DNA of 41,668 bases. Source: LSUCC0057 sp048549915 (GTDB lineage: Bacteria; Pseudomonadota; Gammaproteobacteria; Pseudomonadales; Porticoccaceae). Positions within the stretch are counted from its first letter, which is position 1. Every line of letters begins with the position of its first letter. Below, piece after piece: positions 7,791 to 17,083 of the stretch. The position numbers and the translations under genes are program-made. Under the pieces are notes generated by a model. The model did not search any database and had not been told where the DNA came from. It saw only the letters and a program-made list of their open reading frames with translations. Location: NCBI GenBank assembly GCA_048549915.1, contig JBLYYE010000002.1, positions 1 to 41,668 of the forward strand, given 5' to 3'.

Positions 7791-8126
7791 CTAGTTACCC
7801 TTGGAGGGTTTCGCCCCCATGGGTGGAAACGGAAAAGCAGAGACATTGCCGCCTGCGGCCTCAGTCACTTTGCAGGCACCCTCTTTATCCACTTCATCGA
7901 TACGAACCACAGCCTGCATAGGAATAAAACTTCGCTGCACGCCCGAGAATTCGTTTTTCAGCTTCTCTTCTGCAGGGTCTACAATCATCTGGCTGCGCTC
8001 TCCAAAAAGAAAATCTTCAACCTCTAAAAAGCCCCACAGATCACTCTGGTAAACTTGACGCGCATAGATCTCGTAGACCTGCCCTTGGTTAAAAAAAGTC
8101 ACTCGGTAGATAGGTTCTTTTGCCAT
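7791..8126 (-). CDS. DUF1820 family protein
   Basis: A 111-residue soluble protein. The core, IYRVTFFNQGQVYEIYARQVYQ then DLWGFLEVEDFLFGER, VDPAEEKL and SFIPMQAVVRIDEV, is the full DUF1820 pattern, a gammaproteobacterial family often coded next to miaB, as here. No function is known and no catalytic motif is seen. The start at 8126 (MAKEPIYRV) matches family length; an in-frame ATG at 8141 would add five residues and cannot be excluded, since neither has a strong SD. It is divergent from miaB across 186 bp. Confidence 0.85.
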   Translation of the reverse strand: MAKEPIYRVTFFNQGQVYEIYARQVYQSDLWGFLEVEDFLFGERSQMIVDPAEEKLKNEFSGVQRSFIPMQAVVRIDEVDKEGACKVTEAAGGNVSAFPFPPMGAKPSKGN

Positions 8127-8252
8127 AGTACTCACTGCCATGCCGCCCCCAAATCCGCTGAATAACAGCAGAATGGCCCAGCCATTAAATAGAGCTGCAT
8201 ATTAACACAGCTAAACCGCAACCCACCTCTCGCCGGCATAACTTCTGTTGTG

Positions 8253-8280
8253 TTGCCATGCCAGTGGGCGGGGCTATAAT
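8253..8280 (+). promoter_or_regulatory. Sigma-70 promoter of the miaB gene
   Basis: TTGCCA at 8253-8258 and a perfect TATAAT at 8275-8280 are separated by 16 bp. Transcription would start near 8287, giving a leader of roughly 25-45 nt before miaB. This is among the best promoter matches in the window. Confidence 0.72.
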
Positions 8281-8312
8281 GGCAGCCTCTGCGCGCCCTG
8301 CGCCAATATCGA

Positions 8313-9713
8313 ATGTCAATCAATGTGAGCCCTATGTCTGACCGAGCTACCGCCACGCCAGCAACCAACAATACCGCAACCCAACCCGTAAAAAAGGTGC
8401 ATATCGTCACCCATGGCTGCCAGATGAATGAGTATGATTCGGCGCGTATGCAGGATCTGCTAGGCGAATCACATCAAATGGTGGCAACTGATGATCCCGC
8501 ACAGGCGGATGTCATATTGCTCAACACCTGTTCTATTCGCGAGAAAGCTCAAGAGAAGGTGTTTCACCAGCTCGGCCGCTGGCGTCCATTAAAAGAGGCA
8601 AACCCTAACTTAATTATTGGCGTGGGCGGCTGCGTGGCCAGCCAAGAGGGCGAAACCATTGCTAAGCGAGCGCCATTTGTCGATCTCGTTTTTGGACCGC
8701 AGACTCTCCACCGCCTACCCGAGATGATGGAACAGCGTCAGCGCGATGGGACCATTATGGTAGATGTCAGCTTTCCTGAAATCGAAAAATTCGATCGCCT
8801 ACCCGAGCCTGAAGCCGACGGCTGCAGCGCCTTTGTCTCAATTATGGAAGGCTGCTCCAAGTATTGTACGTTCTGCGTGGTGCCCTACACTCGAGGCGAA
8901 GAGGTCAGCCGACCGGTGGCCGATGTACTCAATGAGATCGCCTCGCTGGCGGCTCAAGGTGTGCGCGAAATCAATCTGCTCGGCCAAAACGTCAACTCCT
9001 ACCAGGGTGATATGGGCGATGGCAGTGTTTGCGACTTCGCTGAATTAATTCCGTATGTGGCCGCCATCGAGGGTATCGATCGCATCCGCTACACTACATC
9101 GCACCCTGTCCATTTCAGCGAAGCGTTAATTGCCGCTTACGCCTCTGTACCCGAGCTGGTCAGTCATCTTCACCTGCCGGTTCAGAGCGGTTCAGACCGC
9201 ATATTGATGGCCATGAAGCGCGGTCACACCGCCATAGAATACAAGTCTAAAATCCGCAAACTGCGCCAAGTGCGCCCCGATATCAGCATCTCTTCTGACT
9301 TTATTGTCGGCTTCCCCGGCGAGAGCGAAGAGGACTTTGCCGCCACCATGAAATTGATCGAAGAGATCGGTTTTGACACTTCCTTCAGTTTTATCTACAG
9401 CGCGCGCCCAGGCACCCCCGCCGCCGACCTGCCCGATGAAACCTCAGAGGCGGTAAAAAAACAGCGCCTGCAACTTCTGCAGAGCCGTATCTTGCAGCAT
9501 GCACAACAGATCAGTCGACAGATGGTCGGCACGACTCAGCAGCTACTGGTAACTGGGGTATCCAAAAAGGATCCGGGGCAACTACAAGGGCGCACCGAGA
9601 ATAATCGTGTGGTTAATTTCTCCTGCAACGATCACAGCTTAATAGGTCAGTTTGTTAATGCCTCAATATACGAGGCATTGCCTAACTCTTTGCGCGGCGA
9701 ACTTGTCAGTTGA
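8313..9713 (+). CDS. miaB: tRNA-2-methylthio-N6-dimethylallyladenosine synthase
   Basis: A radical-SAM methylthiotransferase that adds a 2-methylthio group to i6A37 of tRNAs reading U-starting codons. Order: UPF0004 domain (about 28-150) with the auxiliary [4Fe-4S] cysteines C36, C73 and C107; radical SAM domain with C181-x3-C185-x2-C188 in GCSKYCTFC; and a C-terminal TRAM domain (about 395-460). The 466-residue length is normal, with a slightly long N-terminus. An in-frame ATG at 8334 would remove seven residues and has a comparable SD, so the start is uncertain by that much. It heads the conserved miaB-ybeZ-ybeY-corC-lnt order. Confidence 0.97.
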   Translation: MSINVSPMSDRATATPATNNTATQPVKKVHIVTHGCQMNEYDSARMQDLLGESHQMVATDDPAQADVILLNTCSIREKAQEKVFHQLGRWRPLKEANPNLIIGVGGCVASQEGETIAKRAPFVDLVFGPQTLHRLPEMMEQRQRDGTIMVDVSFPEIEKFDRLPEPEADGCSAFVSIMEGCSKYCTFCVVPYTRGEEVSRPVADVLNEIASLAAQGVREINLLGQNVNSYQGDMGDGSVCDFAELIPYVAAIEGIDRIRYTTSHPVHFSEALIAAYASVPELVSHLHLPVQSGSDRILMAMKRGHTAIEYKSKIRKLRQVRPDISISSDFIVGFPGESEEDFAATMKLIEEIGFDTSFSFIYSARPGTPAADLPDETSEAVKKQRLQLLQSRILQHAQQISRQMVGTTQQLLVTGVSKKDPGQLQGRTENNRVVNFSCNDHSLIGQFVNASIYEALPNSLRGELVS

Positions 9714-9843
9714 ATGGTCGAGAGGGTGTGGCGCGCTTAGGGGTTTACGGCAGGGAATTTTCCGCGCTATGCTCAACATCTACCAGAGGCAGCCAACCAC
9801 ATCAGGCTACCCTCTCTTTCTCTACTGAGGCCGTGCTTTACCC

Positions 9844-10941
9844 TTGAACACCTCTGCACAGACATCTCAAACACAATTTGAATTGCGCCCAGTAGACTCT
9901 CAGCGCCTGGCTCTGTTATGTGGCGCTTTAGACGAGCATCTCAAACAGATAGAAAAGCGCCTACAGGTGGTGATACAGCGTCGCGATCACTGTTTCACTG
10001 TCATCGGCAGCGACTGTCGCGCAGCACAGCAAGTACTCGAAACGCTCTACTGGATGACCGCTGACGGCCAACCTGTTAGTGCCAGTGAAATACACCTGCA
10101 ATTAAGCGAGGCGTTAAACCGAGAGCCGCAGATAGAAGGCAAACCCACTCAACCCTCTGGCTCTGTCGTTCTTCCCGGTATGCCTTTGCAATTAGCCAAC
10201 TCCACACCACAGCGAGAGAGTATGACAACGCCCCCTCAATCCGCCGCCCCTGCAGCTGAAGGCTTTAGTATTATCCGTACCAAAAAAGGCAATGTGCGCC
10301 CGCGCAGTGTCAACCAACAGCGCTATGTCCGCGCGGTGCAGACACACGACATAAATTTTGGTGTCGGCCCGGCCGGCACAGGTAAAACCTATCTGGCTGT
10401 CGCCTGTGCGGTAGAAGCGCTACTGCGCGACGAGGTAGAGCGCATACTGCTGGTGCGCCCCGCGGTAGAGGCGGGCGAACGGCTCGGCTTTTTACCTGGA
10501 GATCTCGCTCAAAAAGTCGACCCCTACCTCCGCCCGCTCTATGATGCACTCTACGAAATGCTTGGATTTGAAACCGTTGCCAAGCTGCAAGAACGCAATA
10601 TCATTGAGATTGCGCCACTCGCTTATATGCGCGGGCGAACACTGAATGGCGCTTATGTGATTCTGGACGAGGCACAAAACACCACCCGCGAACAGATGAA
10701 GATGTTTTTAACCCGTATCGGCTTCGGCTCGACTGCCGTGATTACTGGCGACGCTTCCCAGATCGATCTACCGCGTGGAGTTAAATCTGGGCTGGTGCAT
10801 GCTATCGATGTACTCAGCGCTGTTGAGACCATCAGCTTTACTCACTTCCGCTCTGGCGACGTGGTCCGCCACCCGATTGTGCAAAGTATCGTAGACGCCT
10901 ATGAGAGCTGGGAATCCCGCCACGGCGAGGAGAGCCGCTGA
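9844..10941 (+). CDS. ybeZ: PhoH-like ATPase YbeZ
   Basis: A cytoplasmic PhoH-family P-loop ATPase, 365 residues. Walker A is G-P-A-G-T-G-K-T at 175-182 and Walker B is V-I-L-D-E-A-Q-N around 272-278. YbeZ interacts with YbeY in other proteobacteria and is implicated in rRNA maturation or RNA unwinding. Residues 100-140 form a Pro/Ser/Thr-rich linker between a small N-terminal domain and the ATPase core, a little longer than in E. coli. The start is TTG at 9844 and agrees with the family N-terminus; no in-frame ATG is available before the conserved region. The 130-bp gap after miaB holds a possible internal promoter (TTTACG-N18-TATGCT). Confidence 0.94.
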   Translation: MNTSAQTSQTQFELRPVDSQRLALLCGALDEHLKQIEKRLQVVIQRRDHCFTVIGSDCRAAQQVLETLYWMTADGQPVSASEIHLQLSEALNREPQIEGKPTQPSGSVVLPGMPLQLANSTPQRESMTTPPQSAAPAAEGFSIIRTKKGNVRPRSVNQQRYVRAVQTHDINFGVGPAGTGKTYLAVACAVEALLRDEVERILLVRPAVEAGERLGFLPGDLAQKVDPYLRPLYDALYEMLGFETVAKLQERNIIEIAPLAYMRGRTLNGAYVILDEAQNTTREQMKMFLTRIGFGSTAVITGDASQIDLPRGVKSGLVHAIDVLSAVETISFTHFRSGDVVRHPIVQSIVDAYESWESRHGEESR

Positions 10942-10944
10942 GCC

Positions 10945-11415
10945 ATGCCTGAAATCGACCTCACACTGCTAGACGCAAATGCAAGTGACCCTTCGCCAGA
11001 AGCCTTTATGCAGTGGATTGAGAAGGCACTAAGCGTGGCTGACGAAAAATCTAATGAAACAGTTGAAGTGACCATACAGATTGTCGACGAAGCACACAGC
11101 GCACAGCTCAACCAGCAGTTCCGCGGCAAAAGCGGCGCCACCAATGTGCTCTCTTTCCCTTTTTCAGCGATGACCCCAAAGCCGCTACCGATACTGGGAG
11201 ATTTGGCTATCTGTGCGCCACTGGTTGAGCAAGAAGCCGCCGCACAGGGTAAGTCGCTGACCAGCCACTGGGCCCATCTCACCATTCACGGTCTTTTGCA
11301 CCTGTGTGGATATGACCATATTGAAGAACAGCAAGCCCAAGAGATGGAGGGGCTAGAGCGCGAAGCAATGGCACAATTGGGCTTTGACGACCCCTACACA
11401 GAACACGTTAGATAA
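10945..11415 (+). CDS. ybeY: Endoribonuclease YbeY
   Basis: A metal-dependent single-strand endoribonuclease of 156 residues, needed for 16S rRNA 3'-end maturation and 70S quality control. The zinc-binding motif H-x3-H-x5-H is present as HGLLHLCGYDH (H115, H119, H125), and the conserved Arg-containing block QLNQQFRGKSGATNVLSFPF lies at 54-73. The ATG is 3 bp after the ybeZ stop, with GAGGAGAG in the end of ybeZ as SD, so the two are translationally linked. The N-terminus is slightly long. Confidence 0.96.
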   Translation: MPEIDLTLLDANASDPSPEAFMQWIEKALSVADEKSNETVEVTIQIVDEAHSAQLNQQFRGKSGATNVLSFPFSAMTPKPLPILGDLAICAPLVEQEAAAQGKSLTSHWAHLTIHGLLHLCGYDHIEEQQAQEMEGLEREAMAQLGFDDPYTEHVR

Positions 11416-11470
11416 TGCAAAACACACACTACTCGTTAAGATCACACATCCGCACACTGAGAGCCAAACC

Positions 11471-12313
11471 ATGAGTGAAGAGAGTTCTACCCGCACCGAT
11501 GAGCCGTCGTTAATTAAGCGGCTCAGCCGCCTGTTTAGCAATGACCCACGCAACTGCGACGATGTCGCGGATATGTTGCGCAGTGCTGAGAACAACGACA
11601 TCATCGACGCCAGTGTCCTGTCCATTATGGAAGGAGCCCTCAAGGTCTCCAATCAACAAGCGCGAGAGATCATGATTCCGCGCTCGCAAATGACGGTCAT
11701 CGATGCCGCTATGAGCCTCGATGATCTGCTGGAAATTGTCATCCATTCGCAACACTCGCGTTTTCCTGTAGTAGGCGATTCCGCCGACGATATCAAAGGT
11801 ATTTTGTTAGCCAAAGAGCTCTTACCACTACTCAAAACTGGCAGCGAAGGCTTTGATCTCCGAGCACTGCTGCGCCCCGCTACCGTCATTCCCGAGAGCA
11901 AACGTCTCAATGTACTGCTCCAAGAATTCCGCGAACAGCGTTACCACATGGCTATTGTTGTCGATGAATACGGCGGCGTATCTGGCCTGGTAACGATTGA
12001 AGATATCCTCGAGGAAATTGTTGGTGAAATCGAGGATGAAACCGATGAGCAAGAAGCGGTGCAAATTGTTAAACACAGTGACGGGGCCAGCTGGAGCATT
12101 AGCGCTCTAACTGAGATTCAAACCTTTAACGAATACTTTGATGTTGGCCTTGCCGATGACGAGTTTGACACCATCGGCGGCCTAGTCGTACACGGTTTTG
12201 GCCGTGTTCCCGAAATCGACGAACAATTACAAATTGGCAAGTTCTTGTTTACTGTCTCCGCTGGCGACCGGCGCCGCCTCGCCGAGCTGACGCTCACCCT
12301 AAGCGACGGCTAA
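11471..12313 (+). CDS. corC: CorC/YbeX CBS-domain protein (Mg/Co efflux accessory)
   Basis: A cytoplasmic 280-residue protein with two CBS domains (about 66-125 and 133-190, including MIPRSQM and VVDEYGGVSGLVTIEDILEEIVGEI) followed by a CorC_HlyC transporter-associated domain (about 205-280). CorC/YbeX is linked to Mg2+/Co2+ efflux and, through genetic links with YbeY, to ribosome maturation. The ATG at 11471 is chosen: it has GAGAG upstream and gives the family N-terminus. An upstream start at 11384 would extend into ybeY with an unrelated peptide. No membrane segments are present, which is usual for CorC as opposed to CorB/HlyC-type proteins. Confidence 0.93.
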   Translation: MSEESSTRTDEPSLIKRLSRLFSNDPRNCDDVADMLRSAENNDIIDASVLSIMEGALKVSNQQAREIMIPRSQMTVIDAAMSLDDLLEIVIHSQHSRFPVVGDSADDIKGILLAKELLPLLKTGSEGFDLRALLRPATVIPESKRLNVLLQEFREQRYHMAIVVDEYGGVSGLVTIEDILEEIVGEIEDETDEQEAVQIVKHSDGASWSISALTEIQTFNEYFDVGLADDEFDTIGGLVVHGFGRVPEIDEQLQIGKFLFTVSAGDRRRLAELTLTLSDG

Positions 12314-12316
12314 ACT

Positions 12317-13804
12317 GTGAGGAATCGCCCGGTAACGCTTGGCAGCTATTTTTTAGCGGCAGTTGGCGGGGGGCTGACACCACTGGGTTTAGCCCCGTTT
12401 GATCTACTGCCACTCACTATAATTGGCCTGGCCACTCTGGCATGGCTTCTCTATAACCACCCGCGTGCCAACTACCTACTGAGTTTCATCTTTGGCACTG
12501 GGCTCTATCTGGTCGGCAGTAGCTGGGTCTACGTCAGTATCGTCAATTTTGGCACCCTGCCCGCCCCTTTAGCTGTACTGGCAACGCTGGGCTTCGCATT
12601 ATTTGTCGCCATTTTCTTTGCACTGCCATTTGCGCTACTGCCGCGTTTGCATCGCAATAGCTCACAATTTGTCTCGGCCTTTGCGCTCGTCTGGCTACTG
12701 AGCGAGTGGCTGCGCAGTTGGTGGCTAACCGGTTTCCCCTGGCTGTACAGCGGTTACAGCCTCACCGACAGCTGGTTGGCGAGTTATGCCGCCGTTGGCG
12801 GTGTCTATCTACTCAGCGCGCTGCTGGCAGCCGCAGCGGCAACGCTGGCTGTTCTGTCGCAGTTGATGCCAAAACAGCGTCGCACCCACCTATATGTCAC
12901 CGCCGTGGTAGTGCTTGTCGCTCTGCCACTGAACAAAATAGAGTGGACTCAAGCCACTGGCGATCCGCTCTCTGTGGCACTGGTGCAACCCGATATTGAT
13001 CAATCGGTCAAATGGTCGCGCGCCGCTCGACTGGCTATCTTGCAACAGCTTGAAAGTGCCAGCGAACCCCTGTGGGGTAACGACCTTATTGTCTGGCCAG
13101 AGGCTGCGGTACCGGCGATTGCCCAGTCGGTACCGGAGTTTCTCAGCCGCATTGATCAACGTGCGCAAGCTGAGCACTCTGCACTGATTACCGGCATCCC
13201 CAACTATCAGCGCAGGACAGACAGCTACTACAACTCTATGCTCGGCCTGGGCCAGGCTCAGGGCTTATACAACAAGGTCCAACTGGTCCCCTTTGCAGAG
13301 TACATCCCTCTGCAATCTCTGCTCGGCCCGCTGCTGGCTATTTTTGAACTGCCTATGGAATCCATGACTTACGGTAACCGCGAGCAAGCTCCGCTCACTG
13401 TAAATGCACACCAACTCGCCCCGGCCATCTGCTACGAAATAGCCTATCCTGATCTGGTGGCGCGCCAAGCGCGCTACAGTGGCGCGGTACTCACTGTAAG
13501 CAACGATGCTTGGTTCAATCACACTATCGCTCCCAGACAGCATCTACAGATGGCGCAGTTGCGTGCTCGCGAGGTAGGAAAACCGGTTATTCGCGCAACT
13601 AACAACGGCATTTCGGCATTGATCGGTAGGCGCGGCGAGATTTTGACTGAGGCGCCGCAATACCAATTTGCTACGCTCAGCGGCACTGTCCAACCCCGCA
13701 GCGGCACGACTCCTTTCGGCCGCACGGGGGCAGCGCCTTGGGTTATCGCTGCACTGCTGATCTGTGCAATACTGGCTTGGCGCAATAGGCGCATACCGAA
13801 ATAA
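12317..13804 (+). CDS. lnt: Apolipoprotein N-acyltransferase
   Basis: An inner-membrane enzyme that transfers an acyl chain from phospholipid to the N-terminal cysteine of diacylated lipoproteins, the last maturation step before Lol sorting. The 495-residue protein has an N-terminal membrane region (about 1-205, several hydrophobic helices) and a periplasmic nitrilase domain with the triad E262 (WPEAAVP), K320 (YNKVQLVPFAEYIP) and C372 (PAICYEIAYP), then a final helix near 470-488. Start is GTG at 12317, 3 bp after the corC stop. Lipoprotein products encoded here, LptE and the cytochrome at 7280, are likely clients. Confidence 0.96.
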   Translation: MRNRPVTLGSYFLAAVGGGLTPLGLAPFDLLPLTIIGLATLAWLLYNHPRANYLLSFIFGTGLYLVGSSWVYVSIVNFGTLPAPLAVLATLGFALFVAIFFALPFALLPRLHRNSSQFVSAFALVWLLSEWLRSWWLTGFPWLYSGYSLTDSWLASYAAVGGVYLLSALLAAAAATLAVLSQLMPKQRRTHLYVTAVVVLVALPLNKIEWTQATGDPLSVALVQPDIDQSVKWSRAARLAILQQLESASEPLWGNDLIVWPEAAVPAIAQSVPEFLSRIDQRAQAEHSALITGIPNYQRRTDSYYNSMLGLGQAQGLYNKVQLVPFAEYIPLQSLLGPLLAIFELPMESMTYGNREQAPLTVNAHQLAPAICYEIAYPDLVARQARYSGAVLTVSNDAWFNHTIAPRQHLQMAQLRAREVGKPVIRATNNGISALIGRRGEILTEAPQYQFATLSGTVQPRSGTTPFGRTGAAPWVIAALLICAILAWRNRRIPK

Positions 13805-13834
13805 TTTTGGCCAACTGGCCCTATGGAGGATTCA

Positions 13835-14377
13835 GTGAAGATTTATCGTTCTATCTTTTCAAAGCTGCTCGTGCTGTCGCTAATCGGTCTGTTCACATCT
13901 GCGCAGAGTTTAGAAGTGGGCGAGATGGCTCCCGACTTTACACTCGCCGCCAGCGATGGCAACAGCTACCAGCTTAGCGACTACCGCGGCAAACAGGCAG
14001 TAGTCATAGCGTGGTTCCCACGCGCTTTCACTAATGGCTGTACTGTCGAGTGCAAATCGCTGGCCGATAACGGCGACAAAATTCGCACCTTCGATGTCAG
14101 TTACTTCATGGCCAGCACCGATCCCTTGGAAAAAAATATCGCTTTTGCCGCTGAGACTAACGCCGATTTCCCTCTACTCAGCGATCCAGAAAAAACTGCC
14201 GCAAAAGATTTTGATGTGTTGATACCAGTGATTGGCTTAGCCAAGCGGCATACTTTTTATATTGATATCGACGGACGAGTAGCCCACATAGACCGCAATG
14301 TTCGAGCTGCTACCTCCGCAGAGGATATGATCGCTCAGTTGGAGACATTGGGAGTCGCCAAACAAGCCATTAACTAA
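13835..14377 (+). CDS. Exported AhpC/TSA-type peroxiredoxin
   Basis: A 180-residue thioredoxin-fold peroxidase. Residues 1-25 form a signal peptide or N-terminal anchor (KIYRSIFSKLLVLSLIGLF), so it probably acts in the periplasm. The core APDFTLAASDGNSYQLSDYRGK leads to FPRAFTNGCTVECKSL, with peroxidatic C69 and a second cysteine C73 three residues after it. It resembles BCP-type peroxiredoxins but with CxxxC rather than CxxxxC spacing. Peroxide reduction is expected; the reductant is unknown. The GTG at 13835 is chosen because GGAGG lies 6 bp before it; the ATG at 13823 contains that SD. The site between lnt and leuS is unusual. Confidence 0.84.
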   Translation: MKIYRSIFSKLLVLSLIGLFTSAQSLEVGEMAPDFTLAASDGNSYQLSDYRGKQAVVIAWFPRAFTNGCTVECKSLADNGDKIRTFDVSYFMASTDPLEKNIAFAAETNADFPLLSDPEKTAAKDFDVLIPVIGLAKRHTFYIDIDGRVAHIDRNVRAATSAEDMIAQLETLGVAKQAIN

Positions 14378-14423
14378 ACGGCTAGATTGCATTGTGTTAG
14401 TGCCGGCCACTGTGATGCCCGCT

Positions 14424-14429
14424 ATAATT
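14424..14429 (+). promoter_or_regulatory. Possible leuS -10 box
   Basis: A perfect TATAAT 32 bp before the leuS ATG, in the 84-bp gap after the peroxiredoxin gene. No convincing -35 is found at 16-18 bp upstream and there is no extended -10 TG, so this is tentative. Confidence 0.35.
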
Positions 14430-14461
14430 GCCAGCTTTACAGTGAGCCGGAACAGACCGCA

Positions 14462-17074
14462 ATGACCGAAATTTCTTACCAGCCAGCAGAGATCGAGCGC
14501 GAAGCACAAAACTACTGGCTGCAAAACGCTACGTTTATTGCTCAAGAAGAGCCCCACAGAGAGAAGTTTTACTGCTTGGCTATGTTTCCCTATCCATCAG
14601 GGAAATTGCATATGGGTCATGTGCGCAACTACACCATCTCTGACGTAATAGCCCGTTATCAGCGCATGTTGGGGAAAAATGTCCTCCACCCTATGGGTTG
14701 GGATGCCTTTGGCCTGCCGGCAGAGAATGCGGCACTGGCTAACAATACCGCCCCCGCCGGCTGGACTTACGAAAACATCAGCTACATGAAACAGCAACTG
14801 CAGGCGCTCGGGTTTGGCTTTGACTGGAGCCGGGAACTGGCCACTTGCCAACCCGACTACTACAAGTGGGAACAGTGGTTCTTTACTCGTCTTTATGAAA
14901 AAGGCTTAGTCTACAAAAAAACCAGTGCGGTTAACTGGTGCCCGAACGATGCCACGGTACTGGCCAACGAACAGGTCGTCGATGGCTGCTGCTGGCGCTG
15001 CGACAGCCCGGTAGAGCGCAAAGAGATCCCCCAGTGGTTTATCCGTATCACTGACTACGCCGAGCAACTGCTAAACGATCTCGATCAGCTCGATGAGTGG
15101 CCAGAACAAGTCAAGACCATGCAGCGCAACTGGATCGGCAAGAGCCGCGGTGTAGAGCTAGACTTTAAGCTCCCTACACCGCTAGCCGGCCTCGAAACAC
15201 TCTCCGTCTACACCACACGCCCGGACACTTTAATGGGCGTCACTTACGTATCACTGGCAACCGCTCACCCGATTGCTCAGGCTCTGGCAGAAAATAATCC
15301 AGCACTGGCTAAGTTTATCGCCGAATGCGCCGGGCAAAAGGTCTCTGAGGCGGATATGGCCACTATGGAGAAGCTTGGCTGCGATACTGGATTGACCATT
15401 AAGCACCCGCTGACCGGCGATGAGATCCCACTGTGGGTCGCCAATTATGTATTGATGGACTACGGCTCTGGCGCAGTTATGGCGGTTCCAGCACATGATC
15501 AACGCGATTGGGAGTTTGCCCGCAAATACGACCTGCCTATGCTCGAAGTGGTAAACAATAGCAGTGAACAGAGCGATATAGACAACACTGCCATGTCCGA
15601 AAAGGGTCTACTTATTAACTCCGGCCAATATGATGGGCTAGATTTTGAAAAGGCTTTCGAAGCCATCGCGGCTGACCTAGCCAGCCGCGGGAGCGGTCGT
15701 ATTACCACCAATTATCGATTGCGCGATTGGGGTGTCAGCCGTCAGCGCTATTGGGGTGCACCGATACCGATGTTTAATCTTCCCGAGGGCGGTGAGATCC
15801 CGGTACCTCTAGAAAAACTCCCGGTACTGCTGCCCGAAGAAGTCGTCATGGACGGGGTTCAATCGCCGATCAAATCAGATCCAGAGTGGCGTAAAACTAG
15901 CCATGATGGCCGTGATGTTGAGCGAGAGACCGACACCTTTGACACCTTTATGGAATCTTCTTGGTACTACGCACGCTACACCTGCGCCAACCTCGAGGGG
16001 GCTATGCTCGACCCAGAGCGAGCCAATTACTGGCTGCCGGTAGACCAGTATGTCGGCGGCATTGAGCACGCTATTTTGCATCTTCTTTACGCGCGTTTTT
16101 TCCATAAACTGATGCGTGATGAAGGGTTAGTTAACAGCGATGAGCCATTCAAAAAATTGCTCTGCCAAGGCATGGTACTCGCCGACTCCTATTACAAAAT
16201 GGTCGATGGCCGACGCGTCTGGCTCAACCCCACGCAAGTCACTGTTAGCCGCGACGACAAAGGACGCCCACTGAGCGCTGTAGAAACAGCCAGCGGTGAG
16301 CCTGTGGTGATTAACGGCAGCTGTAAAATGTCGAAGTCGAAAAATAATGGCGTCGACCCTCAATCTGCGGTGGACCGCTACGGCGCTGACACGGTGCGCC
16401 TGTTTACTATGTTTGCAGCGCCCCCTGAGCAGACTCTGGAGTGGAATGACGAAGGCGTTGCTGGGGCCCAACGGTTCTTGCGCAAACTGCATAAAATGGT
16501 CAGCGAACATATTGCAGCGACGCACGGTGACACCTTAGACACTGCCGCGCTGGTGGGGTCCAGCGAGCAGCTGACGCAGCCCTTGGCCGAACTGCGGCGC
16601 AAAACACACCAGACCATCGCTAAAGTGAGTGATGATTACGGTCGTCGGCAGACTTTTAATACCGCCATTGCTGCAGTGATGGAGCTGCTCAACGATGTCG
16701 CGCGTATAGACAGTAGTATTGCCCAAAGCCCTATGGTAGTCCGCGAGGCCCTACAGTCTTCACTCTTGTTGCTTACCCCAATCGCACCGCACCTCTGCCA
16801 CCATCTGTGGGCAGAGCTAGGCAACCGCACCGCCATCACCGACACACCCTGGCCTAGTGTTGATGAGAGCGCACTGCAGCAGTCGACCATTGAGATGGTT
16901 GTCCAGATCAATGGCAAAGTGCGCGGTAAAATTGTAGCCGCTACGGATGCCGATAAAGAACTGCTAGAAAAATTGGCATTGGAATGTGAGTCAGCACAAC
17001 GCTTTTTAGAGGGTGTTACTGTGCGCAAAGTCATTGTTGTCCCCGGCAAGCTCGTGAGCATTGTTGCCAATTGA
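14462..17074 (+). CDS. leuS: Leucyl-tRNA synthetase
   Basis: A class I aminoacyl-tRNA synthetase, 870 residues, charging tRNA-Leu. HMGH (the HIGH motif) is at 50-53 in PYPSGKLHMGHVRNY, and KMSKS at 622-626. Between them lie the zinc-region cysteines (VDGCCWRCDSP), the CP1 editing domain (about 220-420, with TTRPDTLMGVTYV and AVPAHDQRD), and the leucine-specific insert before KMSKS. The anticodon-binding and C-terminal domains complete it. The ATG at 14462 gives the canonical N-terminus MTEISYQPAEIE; further upstream starts give an unrelated peptide. It begins the leuS-lptE-holA unit. Confidence 0.98.
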   Translation: MTEISYQPAEIEREAQNYWLQNATFIAQEEPHREKFYCLAMFPYPSGKLHMGHVRNYTISDVIARYQRMLGKNVLHPMGWDAFGLPAENAALANNTAPAGWTYENISYMKQQLQALGFGFDWSRELATCQPDYYKWEQWFFTRLYEKGLVYKKTSAVNWCPNDATVLANEQVVDGCCWRCDSPVERKEIPQWFIRITDYAEQLLNDLDQLDEWPEQVKTMQRNWIGKSRGVELDFKLPTPLAGLETLSVYTTRPDTLMGVTYVSLATAHPIAQALAENNPALAKFIAECAGQKVSEADMATMEKLGCDTGLTIKHPLTGDEIPLWVANYVLMDYGSGAVMAVPAHDQRDWEFARKYDLPMLEVVNNSSEQSDIDNTAMSEKGLLINSGQYDGLDFEKAFEAIAADLASRGSGRITTNYRLRDWGVSRQRYWGAPIPMFNLPEGGEIPVPLEKLPVLLPEEVVMDGVQSPIKSDPEWRKTSHDGRDVERETDTFDTFMESSWYYARYTCANLEGAMLDPERANYWLPVDQYVGGIEHAILHLLYARFFHKLMRDEGLVNSDEPFKKLLCQGMVLADSYYKMVDGRRVWLNPTQVTVSRDDKGRPLSAVETASGEPVVINGSCKMSKSKNNGVDPQSAVDRYGADTVRLFTMFAAPPEQTLEWNDEGVAGAQRFLRKLHKMVSEHIAATHGDTLDTAALVGSSEQLTQPLAELRRKTHQTIAKVSDDYGRRQTFNTAIAAVMELLNDVARIDSSIAQSPMVVREALQSSLLLLTPIAPHLCHHLWAELGNRTAITDTPWPSVDESALQQSTIEMVVQINGKVRGKIVAATDADKELLEKLALECESAQRFLEGVTVRKVIVVPGKLVSIVAN

Positions 17075-17083
17075 GGAGAGGCT

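Noticed and set aside
14387..14461. Extended leuS start at an upstream TTG
   Set aside because: The extra 25 residues are not LeuRS-like, span the -10 candidate, and the ATG at 14462 gives the standard N-terminus.
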